DNA of 64,000 nt from Ichthyocystis sparus (GTDB lineage Bacteria > Pseudomonadota > Gammaproteobacteria > Burkholderiales > 2013Ark19i): assembly GCF_900078755.1 (NCBI RefSeq), contig NZ_FKIH01000005.1. The stretch is one strand, 5' to 3'. A program made the position numbers and the translations under genes. The notes under the pieces are model-generated. The model made no database searches. It was not told the origin of the DNA and saw only the letters and a list, made by a program, of their open reading frames with translations. Below are positions 28,058 to 36,110 of the stretch, one piece after another (position 1 is the first letter of the stretch; each line of letters starts with the position of its first letter).

Positions 28058-28606
28058 ATGCCCCAAAAAATACCCAAAGTCATATGCGTTGATCTTGATG
28101 GAACTTTAATCGCGGAAGATGTAGGAAAGATAGCAATCTGCACCTGGTCGCGTATGCCGTTAAAGAAAAGAATGAGCTTTATTCCGTACCTGATTCAAGG
28201 CAAGTTGTTTTTCAAATACAAGCTATCGCAAGTGATAAATATAAATCCCAATAATCTCAAATACAACGATAAGTTAGTTAATTGGCTAGCGCAAAAGAAA
28301 AAAGAAGGACACACTGTAATTTTAGCAAGTGCTTCACAAAAAAATTATGTGGAAGCTATATTCAATCATATCAATATATTTGATGATTATCATGCTTCAG
28401 ATGACAAAGTACACCTAATTGGAGTAAACAAGGGAAAGCTACTAGCAGAAAAATATGGTGCCCACAAATTCTTATATTGTGGAAACAGCTGGCTTGATCT
28501 TGGAGTATGGCATTATGCCAGCCACGCTGTAATAGTAAATCTACCATTTATTCCAAGAAAAATAATAGAAAAAACTGGTAAAGTGGTGGATGTATTCAAC
28601 CTGTAG
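28058..28606 (+). CDS. HAD-superfamily phosphatase-like protein (domain usually fused to UbiA-type prenyltransferases)
   Basis: A 182-residue HAD hydrolase with motif I VDLDGTL (Asp12, Asp14), a helical cap, and SASQKNYVEAI as motif II. The layout resembles the N-terminal HAD domain fused to UbiA-family prenyltransferases in other proteobacteria, but here it stands alone. The usual Mg-binding GDS of motif IV reads GNS (Asn143), a substitution that may weaken or change activity. The start at 28058 (MPQKIPKV) is preferred; an ATG at 28004-28015 would add a non-homologous leader. Substrate unknown. Confidence 0.75.
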   Translation: MPQKIPKVICVDLDGTLIAEDVGKIAICTWSRMPLKKRMSFIPYLIQGKLFFKYKLSQVININPNNLKYNDKLVNWLAQKKKEGHTVILASASQKNYVEAIFNHINIFDDYHASDDKVHLIGVNKGKLLAEKYGAHKFLYCGNSWLDLGVWHYASHAVIVNLPFIPRKIIEKTGKVVDVFNL

Positions 28607-29001
28607 GATAGAAATGTGCATAGATAATGTATAGCATCGCAGCAAAACATACACGACAGCATGTATTTAGGATTGACGATCTATAGATGTAATACAACAG
28701 ATAAATCGAAACGAAGGAAGCATCTACTCTACAAAATTTGATTAAGGGAAAAATTCCACCACCTTAAGCAACCGCATGAAAAAGCTTAGCATGGCTCCCG
28801 CGATATAGTAGCCAACAGATATTATTATGTATTATGAATAATCAATTATGTGGTAATTATTTTCCCAAAATAATTTAGACCTATGGTCGATTATGTACAA
28901 AATTAACAAACATGATAGCAATTTGTACAGACTATTTTTACTTGCGATCATAAGACACTACAGTGATAAACTGATCACATTGTGTTGTTACGGTGGTTTA
29001 T
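28607..29001. other. Intergenic region upstream of the heptad-repeat effector-like gene
   Basis: About 395 AT-rich bases. It presumably holds the promoter of the following gene, but no clear -35/-10 pair was found. A partial palindrome GTGAT-AAACTG-ATCAC lies near 28970; it does not match the CRP spacing. No small gene is evident. Confidence 0.5.
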
Positions 29002-31293
29002 ATGAATGTAGGTGATACGTGCCCTGACTTAGATTTACTTGATAACGATCTTGATTGGCCTACTGTAGGTAATAGAGGCGAAGAAAATGAACAAAGTATA
29101 ACTACGGCGTTAATGCAAGAACAAAGAGAAGAAAACTACATTCCATCATATTCACCAATTAATGAGTATAGATCAACAATAGATGAATCTGAACTTAGCA
29201 CTGAGCTTCTAACATTGGGTGATGATAATTTTTATCTATCCCCACAGCTTCAGCAAAAATATGTGCCAAGCACTAGCTCAGAATGTGTACCAGGCACTAG
29301 CTCAGAAATGAATACTCAACCAGTAAACACATTACCTATATCTGTAAGTAAACAGGAACAACCCATTGGGGGTAAAACCCAATTTATTGGAAATCAAATG
29401 AAGACCTTAGATGGTCAAATAAGACTTACTGGCAATTCACTACTACTTATAGGTAATACAATACGACCTATCAGTAATCCAATGCAACTTGTAGGCAATC
29501 CAATACTACCCATCAGTAATCAAATAGTGCTTATAGGTAATACAATACGACCTATTGGTAATCCGATGCAACCTACTGTTAATCCGATGCAACCTACTGT
29601 TAATCCGATGCAACCTACTGTTAATCCGATACAACCTGCTGTTAATCCGATACAACCTGCTGTTAATCCGATACAACCTACCGTTAGTCCAATACAACCT
29701 GCTGTTAATCCGATACAACCTGCTGTACCAAGTACTAGTAAAGAATCACGATCTCAATTAAAAAAAACACCGCTTCCCATGTCGGCTAATAGTAAACACA
29801 GCCATAGATTTACTATGATTAAAACAGCTACACACTCCTTCTCTAAATACCGTGGCCTTAAGATAGATAATGAAACTGGAAATGCCCTTGCTAATTTCGT
29901 TGAGTCGTTATCTAATGAGCTAGATGAAGACATCAGATCATCAGTACTTGGGATAAGAAAAACTTACCTAACGTATTTAGCAAACAGAGTGTCCTGGGAT
30001 ACTATTACACTTAGTATAAGGTTTGCAGCAGATGATATAGCATTAAAGCATGCCCTAAGATTCTCACAAAATTATGCCCCAAAAATAAAATCATCACTGT
30101 CATCTGCAAAGATATTTGATAATAATAGATATAGGAACATATCTGTGGCAGAAACGAAGCTTGTTTTCTGCACTTTAAGAAGGGACACTGTTATAAAATC
30201 AATAAGAGATTTAGAAGCACGAATAATGTCTTTATTGCCTGAGTACAGAGCAGAAAGACCAGTTGATAGCAGTGCACAACACAAAGCTTATAGTACAAAC
30301 TTGGTGGATGATGCAGATAACAGCAAGCTGCACCTTAATATACCAGAAGAATACAACCTTGTGTCTGAGGACACACTAAAAAAAACATGTCTCTTATTTG
30401 CAGTAAATGAAAATCTGGAATCAATGAAAAACTCGACACTACCTAGTGACGTACTTAAATTAGTTAAAAATGTCGATTTTTTAGATAATGTCGCTTCGTG
30501 CATAAAAGATCTATTAATTAGAGACATATGTAAAATTAACCTCTGCATAAACTCATCTGCTTTTACAAAGTTGGAATCAATTGATTATGCATTTATAGAA
30601 CTAGATATGCTAAACAAATCATCAAATTTAGATTATGATAATCCTATATGGGGAAAAATATTTACCGCTGACGTACGTAAAAAATTAGAAGAAATCGTAT
30701 CTAACAGTATACTTAATACAATACCAGAGTCTAATAACAAAATACTTGAGAATATGGTAAATTTTTTTAGAGATTTAAAATCTAAAAGTCCAGAATTTAA
30801 TGTTTCAGAAAAAATTGTAAGTTGCATGATGGACAATGTTAAAAAGGGACGCATACTACTGAAGGATTTTTTCTGTACTACCTTAAGAAAAGAGCTAGTA
30901 TTATCACGTAGATATCACCACAAAATATCTCAAATGCAAGTAAGTATCAAAGAAAAGTATAAAATCTCTCCTGAAATAGCTATTTTATTAGAGATGATAT
31001 CTAAGTTGTGCTCTAGCGGTAGCACTGAATGTGAAGTAAGAAGTAAAGTTGATAGCAACCTAATTAAGTTCATAAATGTTTCTAGATCATTACTAGAACC
31101 AGAATGCAAATCAATACAACTACTACTAAAAAAATCACCGGTTATAGTTAACGGTACCGTGTCACACATTAGTGATTCATACTGCAGTGAAATAACTAAT
31201 CAAATTATGCTGGACATTATACATACTGAATGGTCGCATGCAAAAAATAAGCTTTATAAAGATTGCATAAAAAGGGCAAACATAAAAAAATAG
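29002..31293 (+). CDS. Large hypothetical protein with N-terminal heptad-repeat region, candidate effector
   Basis: A 763-residue protein with no recognised domain, no signal peptide and no convincing membrane span. The N-terminal 125 residues are acidic and carry recurring VPSTSS/VPGTSS motifs. Residues 130-242 are sixteen consecutive seven-residue repeats that grade from variable (GNxhxxI) to near-identical (VNPIQPA). The C-terminal 500 residues look mostly alpha-helical, rich in Ser, Lys and Ile, with scattered Cys. GGTGG lies five bases before the ATG at 29002; an in-frame GTG at 28993 is alternative. A repetitive proline/glutamine-rich N-terminus on a helical body suits a secreted effector, but no secretion signal can be proved by eye. 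Confidence 0.7.
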   Translation: MNVGDTCPDLDLLDNDLDWPTVGNRGEENEQSITTALMQEQREENYIPSYSPINEYRSTIDESELSTELLTLGDDNFYLSPQLQQKYVPSTSSECVPGTSSEMNTQPVNTLPISVSKQEQPIGGKTQFIGNQMKTLDGQIRLTGNSLLLIGNTIRPISNPMQLVGNPILPISNQIVLIGNTIRPIGNPMQPTVNPMQPTVNPMQPTVNPIQPAVNPIQPAVNPIQPTVSPIQPAVNPIQPAVPSTSKESRSQLKKTPLPMSANSKHSHRFTMIKTATHSFSKYRGLKIDNETGNALANFVESLSNELDEDIRSSVLGIRKTYLTYLANRVSWDTITLSIRFAADDIALKHALRFSQNYAPKIKSSLSSAKIFDNNRYRNISVAETKLVFCTLRRDTVIKSIRDLEARIMSLLPEYRAERPVDSSAQHKAYSTNLVDDADNSKLHLNIPEEYNLVSEDTLKKTCLLFAVNENLESMKNSTLPSDVLKLVKNVDFLDNVASCIKDLLIRDICKINLCINSSAFTKLESIDYAFIELDMLNKSSNLDYDNPIWGKIFTADVRKKLEEIVSNSILNTIPESNNKILENMVNFFRDLKSKSPEFNVSEKIVSCMMDNVKKGRILLKDFFCTTLRKELVLSRRYHHKISQMQVSIKEKYKISPEIAILLEMISKLCSSGSTECEVRSKVDSNLIKFINVSRSLLEPECKSIQLLLKKSPVIVNGTVSHISDSYCSEITNQIMLDIIHTEWSHAKNKLYKDCIKRANIKK
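29389..29727 (+). repeat. 21-base in-frame tandem repeats (heptad repeats)
   Basis: Sixteen 21-base units encode seven-residue repeats. The last eight units (29560-29727) are nearly identical at the DNA level (AATCCGATRCAACCTRCTGTT type), while the first eight are diverged, a gradient typical of recent expansion at the 3' side. Because the unit is a multiple of three, unit gain or loss keeps the frame. Confidence 0.93.
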
Positions 31294-31337
31294 TTATTAT
31301 TTGCTATGCAAAGTCTACGTATCTCATAAACTGCACA

Positions 31338-31763
31338 TTACAAAACATCCACAATGTGCACATAAAATTTTATATTTTCCCCAGATAAGGGATGATTAAA
31401 ATCTACTAAGACACTATCGTCATTAAACTCTACAATCACCCCTGTGACAGACAGTCCCTTATTTTTTATTGAGACAAGGCGGCATTTGTCAATATCATTC
31501 TTTGCAATAAAAGACTTTTTAACTGTCTTCAAAAGATCGTCTCTCCTAAAACCAAAAGACTCTCCAGGAGATAAAAAAAACTCCCGCCTATCACCACTAG
31601 ACAGTCCAATCAAACAATCCTCAAAGAAACTGTTCAACGTACCCTCACCTATCTTAAGGGTAGCGGGCGTAGAAGAAAAATTATCCAATACAATTTCAGC
31701 TGTCCTATCAACTTTTATTTGATAAAAAAGGGTAACTAAACTCCCATAATCAATGACTTTCAC
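31338..31763 (-). CDS. fkpB: FKBP-type peptidyl-prolyl isomerase (SlpA/FkpB)
   Basis: A small SlyD-like FKBP chaperone/isomerase. The core has GLSSGDRREFFLSPGESFG, an IF domain insertion, and the family C-terminus VLVDFNHPLSGENIKF. The GTG at 31763 is chosen because GAGGA lies four bases upstream and the length (141) fits; a TTG at 31787 would add eight residues. It overlaps lspA by 14 bases. In E. coli the order is ribF-ileS-lspA-fkpB-ispH; the first four are conserved here, but ispH is elsewhere. Confidence 0.9.
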   Translation of the reverse strand: MKVIDYGSLVTLFYQIKVDRTAEIVLDNFSSTPATLKIGEGTLNSFFEDCLIGLSSGDRREFFLSPGESFGFRRDDLLKTVKKSFIAKNDIDKCRLVSIKNKGLSVTGVIVEFNDDSVLVDFNHPLSGENIKFYVHIVDVL

Positions 31764-32232
31764 TAAATCCTCGCTGATTATAGACAATCAGAATAATAGC
31801 TCCCAAGGTAATAAAAAAATCAGATACATTAAAAGACGGCCATGACCATTGATGAAAATGCCATTGAATAAAATCTAATACAGCTCCCCTAAAAATACGA
31901 TCTATAGAATTGCTAACACCTCCTGCTATTATCAAAATAGCTCCTTTTGATCCCCAACCACGCAAATTACCTTTATACATCATAATAAGTAAAAACAAGC
32001 TTACTAATAATGTAGCAGCGATAAACAAATAATTTTGCTTGCCATCTTGGTGATTCATAAAACCAAACGCAGCACCATAATTTAGTACTAAATTCCAATT
32101 CATATAGTCATTAACATAAACAGGATGATAAAACGAGAGAGAAGAAATAGCCCAATATTTAGTTAACTGATCTGCAAGTACTATCACAAAAAAAATAACC
32201 ATCAAATTGTAGCTAAATTTTGTACTACGCAT
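31750..32232 (-). CDS. lspA: Lipoprotein signal peptidase
   Basis: An inner-membrane aspartyl protease that cleaves prolipoprotein signal peptides. The 160-residue protein has four hydrophobic segments and the conserved motifs ADQLTKYW, NYGAAFGF, VSNSIDR (catalytic Asp111), VLDFI and FNVSDFFI (catalytic Asp138). The ATG at 32232 lies within the last codons of ileS and follows GGAGAGGAG, indicating translational coupling; longer in-frame versions extend into ileS and are not believed. Confidence 0.95.
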   Translation of the reverse strand: MRSTKFSYNLMVIFFVIVLADQLTKYWAISSLSFYHPVYVNDYMNWNLVLNYGAAFGFMNHQDGKQNYLFIAATLLVSLFLLIMMYKGNLRGWGSKGAILIIAGGVSNSIDRIFRGAVLDFIQWHFHQWSWPSFNVSDFFITLGAIILIVYNQRGFSESH

Positions 32233-35026
32233 AATAGCGCTCCTCTCCACCGCCTTTAATATTGCTAAAACAACGATTACATATGCCTGGAAACTCTTCC
32301 GAAACATTTGTCACTTTACACACATGCCAACAGCGAAGACACTTGTTGCCTTTAGCAGATGAAACATCAATACAAAGTACATCACTTTCTGTAGCACGTA
32401 ATAAATTAACCTCAGCCACCATAAATACAAATCGAAGCTCATTACCAATTGATACAAGCTGCTCATAATCTTCCGCATTTCCCAGAGTAACGATAACACT
32501 AGCCTCCCAGGAGGTGGCAAGATTTTCTTTCTCTCGCACTAATTCCATTGCTCTCATAACCTCTACGCGAACTCTCCTAACTGTATCCCATCTGTTACGT
32601 AAATTATCAGTACAGGTAAGTACAGGAAGTTGGTGCCACCCATTTAAAAGAATGTAATCGTCGTTATCATTAAGATATTTCCATGCTTCATCTGAGGTAA
32701 AACAAAGAATAGGGGCACAAACAGATAACAAAGATCTAGCTATATGGTGGAGTACTGTTTGAACCGAACGACGGGGAGCAGAACTTATATGGCATGAATA
32801 TAGTCTATCTTTAACAATATCAAGATAAAATGCACCCAAATCATCACTGCAAAACTTGTAAATCGCTCTAACTACAGAAGAAAAATCATAACACTCATAG
32901 TAATTCTTAGCGCTAGATAAGAAATCCTCAGTAACCAGCAGCATGTACTTATCTAAATCTAACAAATTATCAATGTGTAAAATATCCTCGTTAACAGCAC
33001 AATCACTTACATTAGCCAACAAAAAACGCGTGGTATTACGAATACGTCGGTAAATATCAACCGTACTGCTTAAAGTACTGTCAGACAAAGACATTTCACG
33101 GGTATAGTCAGTAGACGCAACCCACAGTCTTAAAATGTCAGCACCCTTTGTTTCAATAATTGATTGCGGAGAAATAATATTGCCGCGCGATTTTGACATC
33201 TTATAGCCATCAGCATCGACTACAAAGCCGTGTGTAATAAGCTGATTGTACGGTCTTCTTTGGTCCAAAGCACACGATGTTAAAAGAGACGAATGAAACC
33301 AACCTCTATGCTGATCAGATCCTTCCAAATACACATCAGCTGGATACTGCAAAATATCTCTGTGCGATCCCCTCAGAACTGTACTATGAGTAACGCCAGA
33401 ATCAAACCATACATCTACTGTATCCATTAACTTATAGTAATATTTTGCCTCATCACCTAGCCACTCTTCAATAGATACATCTTGCCATATTTCAATACCA
33501 TTTTTTTCTATGAGTTTGGCAACACGCTCAATAAATTCCTCAGTACGGGGATGAACATCATCAGTATCACGATGCAAAAAAAATGGTAACGGTACACCCC
33601 AACGCCTTTGGCGAGACAAACACCAATCAGAACGTGAGGAGACCATGCTACGCAAACGAGAATGTCCGCGAGAAGGGTGAAACTCAATCTTCTCTATCTC
33701 ACTCAAAGAAAGCGAGCGAATAGTATCACGTGTTCCGGGTAAACTCTTATCCAAACAAATAAACCACTGCGGAGTAGCTCTAAAAATAGTTGGGGTTCTA
33801 TGGCGCCAACAGTGAGGATAACTATGCTTTATTGAGTGACAAGAAATTAGGGTATTTTTGTTGCGAAGCATGTCTATAACTAATGAATCCGCATCCCGCA
33901 AATTTACATCAGCAAAAAATTCCACAGATTTGGAGAAATTACCATCATTTTGTATAAGTATTTTGGGTATTATGCCATTATCCAAACAGACCTTGTAGTC
34001 ATGCAGACCGTGTGCAGGAGCAGTATGAACAATACCGGTACCGGAATCTGCAGTTACATGATCTCCATACAAAACAGGTACATCTAAATTGTATATGGGA
34101 TGACAAACTCTCATGCCCTGCAAACAAGATCCAGGCAATATGAGTTCTATAGAAACACTATCTTCGGACCAAGAACAACGAGATACAAACTGGCCTTTTA
34201 GATCCTCAGCTACAATCATGTATCCACGAGGAGTACTCAAGAGTAAATAACACATACTCTTGTTAACGCAAATTGCTTGATTAGATGGCAAAGTCCACGG
34301 AGTAGTTGTCCAGATCACCACATATACTTGGCTAAATTTAGAACACTTATCCCTTATCTCAATGGGCCATTCCGTAATACTAAGTGCTACATCTATCGAT
34401 TGTGAAAATTTATCCTCGTATTCAACTTCAGCCTCAGCTAAAGCAGAGGCACAGTCCAAACACCAGTGAACAGGCTTTAAACCCCTAGTTAACAAGCCCT
34501 TTTCATAAAGCTTGGATATTATCCTGACTTCGTTTGCCTCTAGAGAAAAATCCATGGTTAAGTATGGATTTTGCCAGTCAGCCAAAACTCCCAAACGAAT
34601 AAAATCTTTTTTTTGCCTCTCAATTTGAGAGAGCGCATAAGACCTGCATAGTTTAAACAATTCATGGATGGGAAGATCACGGCCATACATTTTTTCAATT
34701 TGAATCTCAATTGGCATACCATGACAATCCCAACCTGGAACCAAAACTGCATTGAACCCCGTAATGGTCTTGTATCGAACTATAATATCCTTCAAAATCT
34801 TATTTACTGCATGCCCCATATGTATATCGCCGTTAGCATATGGTGGCCCATCATGTAAGACAAAAGGCTTACATGACTTCATTTTATCTCTTAAGCGTGA
34901 AACAAACCCGCTCTTCTTTTGGTGTTCTATCCAGATTTCCTCGTTCTTGGATAAATTCGCACGCATAGGAAAGGAAGTGTCAGGCAAATTCAAAGTGTGG
35001 CGATACCTATCTGTCTTCTTAGGCAT
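32225..35026 (-). CDS. ileS: Isoleucyl-tRNA synthetase
   Basis: A class I synthetase of 933 residues charging tRNA-Ile. The HIGH motif appears as HMGH (residues 69-72, within PPYANGDIHMGHAVNK) and KMSKS as KMSKSRGN near residue 608. The CP1 editing domain (TTTPWTLPSNQAI and the HTAPAHG motif) and a C-terminal zinc finger (CLRCWHVC...CNRC) are present, as in the bacterial type. It lies between ribF and lspA in the conserved cluster. Confidence 0.97.
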   Translation of the reverse strand: MPKKTDRYRHTLNLPDTSFPMRANLSKNEEIWIEHQKKSGFVSRLRDKMKSCKPFVLHDGPPYANGDIHMGHAVNKILKDIIVRYKTITGFNAVLVPGWDCHGMPIEIQIEKMYGRDLPIHELFKLCRSYALSQIERQKKDFIRLGVLADWQNPYLTMDFSLEANEVRIISKLYEKGLLTRGLKPVHWCLDCASALAEAEVEYEDKFSQSIDVALSITEWPIEIRDKCSKFSQVYVVIWTTTPWTLPSNQAICVNKSMCYLLLSTPRGYMIVAEDLKGQFVSRCSWSEDSVSIELILPGSCLQGMRVCHPIYNLDVPVLYGDHVTADSGTGIVHTAPAHGLHDYKVCLDNGIIPKILIQNDGNFSKSVEFFADVNLRDADSLVIDMLRNKNTLISCHSIKHSYPHCWRHRTPTIFRATPQWFICLDKSLPGTRDTIRSLSLSEIEKIEFHPSRGHSRLRSMVSSRSDWCLSRQRRWGVPLPFFLHRDTDDVHPRTEEFIERVAKLIEKNGIEIWQDVSIEEWLGDEAKYYYKLMDTVDVWFDSGVTHSTVLRGSHRDILQYPADVYLEGSDQHRGWFHSSLLTSCALDQRRPYNQLITHGFVVDADGYKMSKSRGNIISPQSIIETKGADILRLWVASTDYTREMSLSDSTLSSTVDIYRRIRNTTRFLLANVSDCAVNEDILHIDNLLDLDKYMLLVTEDFLSSAKNYYECYDFSSVVRAIYKFCSDDLGAFYLDIVKDRLYSCHISSAPRRSVQTVLHHIARSLLSVCAPILCFTSDEAWKYLNDNDDYILLNGWHQLPVLTCTDNLRNRWDTVRRVRVEVMRAMELVREKENLATSWEASVIVTLGNAEDYEQLVSIGNELRFVFMVAEVNLLRATESDVLCIDVSSAKGNKCLRCWHVCKVTNVSEEFPGICNRCFSNIKGGGEERYYA

Positions 35027-35057
35027 AATTATTTAAAACCTTCAAAAAATATGTTCT

Positions 35058-36011
35058 CTAGTGTCCAAGAAAATAGCAAGTGGCAGCATCACAATCAGCG
35101 CTAATGCCACGCACTAATTCATCTATAGAAGAGTAATGACGCTCCTCATGCAAGTGTTTTAGAAACTCCACGAAGACACGACACCCATAAACATCATCTG
35201 AAAAATCAAGCAAATGAACCTCCAACCAGTCAAATTTATCCCCGGATGGCAATGTTGGACGCCTCCCAACGTTACACACACCTGGCAATGAAGAACTGCC
35301 AAGACCATGAACCTGTACTATAAAGGTGCCCCGCACAACAGAATTAACAGGTGGCCTTAAATTTATAGTTGGGAATCCTAGCTTGCGCCCCAAACGCTGT
35401 CCATAGCGCACTCTATCAAATAATTGATAAGAAAAACCAAGTATACTTCTTACTTGGTCAAACTTGCTCTCAGATATCATCTGCCGCAACAAGGTACTTG
35501 ATATACGTTCATCTTTGTAGAAAAAATCTTGCATGGTCTCAAAATAAAAGTAACCACGTATACCATACTCTCGTAGAAGGGAAACTTTGCCTGAACGATT
35601 AGCACCGAACAAAAAATCTTCTCCCACAAGAAGATATTTTATGCGCAGAGCCAAAATTAGCACCTCTTCTATAAACAATCTGGCACTGTACTTTGAAAAT
35701 TTATCATTAAACCGGACAATATAGACGTGATCTATCCCCATTCTAGCCAAACATATAATCTTGTCACGAAGAGTCCATAATTCTCGGAATAATTGTGGCT
35801 GAAAAAAAAATCTAGGATGGGGATGAAACAACATAACTGCGGTCTGAAGTCCATTTTCAGCAGCGTACAACTTAAGCTTAGATAACATGGCCTGATGGCC
35901 TACGTGAACTCCGTCAAAATTACCTATTGTCAGTGCCAAAGGTCGAGTAGGACACGGCACAAAATGTCTATGCACATTTATGCTGTGTCCATCAGATGTG
36001 GAAACAAACAA
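35058..36011 (-). CDS. ribF: Bifunctional riboflavin kinase/FAD synthetase
   Basis: It phosphorylates riboflavin and adenylates FMN to FAD. The N-terminal nucleotidyltransferase domain shows LTIGNFDGVHVGHQAML and the ISSTLLR loop; the C-terminal kinase domain shows GRKLGFPTINL and GVCNVGRRPT. The start is uncertain: TTG at 36011 has GGAGG five bases upstream, while a GTG at 36032 extends it by seven residues without a ribosome binding site. FMN and FAD are needed by Rnf, Lpd and other flavoproteins here. Confidence 0.93.
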   Translation of the reverse strand: MFVSTSDGHSINVHRHFVPCPTRPLALTIGNFDGVHVGHQAMLSKLKLYAAENGLQTAVMLFHPHPRFFFQPQLFRELWTLRDKIICLARMGIDHVYIVRFNDKFSKYSARLFIEEVLILALRIKYLLVGEDFLFGANRSGKVSLLREYGIRGYFYFETMQDFFYKDERISSTLLRQMISESKFDQVRSILGFSYQLFDRVRYGQRLGRKLGFPTINLRPPVNSVVRGTFIVQVHGLGSSSLPGVCNVGRRPTLPSGDKFDWLEVHLLDFSDDVYGCRVFVEFLKHLHEERHYSSIDELVRGISADCDAATCYFLGH

Positions 36012-36110
36012 CCCACCCTCCAAAATTAGCACTAAAGAGAAAGGAGAGTATAAGTAAGGTTAAGATAAAAACCAACCTTATAGCAGCAACGCACCATATA
36101 ACTAATCAAA

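Noticed and set aside
28965..28990. CRP-like palindrome upstream of the heptad-repeat gene
   Set aside because: The half-sites are separated by eight bases instead of six and the arms are imperfect.
29560..29727. CRISPR-like array
   Set aside because: Units are contiguous without spacers and lie in a coding frame, so this is a protein repeat.
29506..29761. Open frames on both strands across the heptad-repeat region
   Set aside because: They exist only because the 21-base repeat keeps every frame open; no ribosome binding site and no independent composition.
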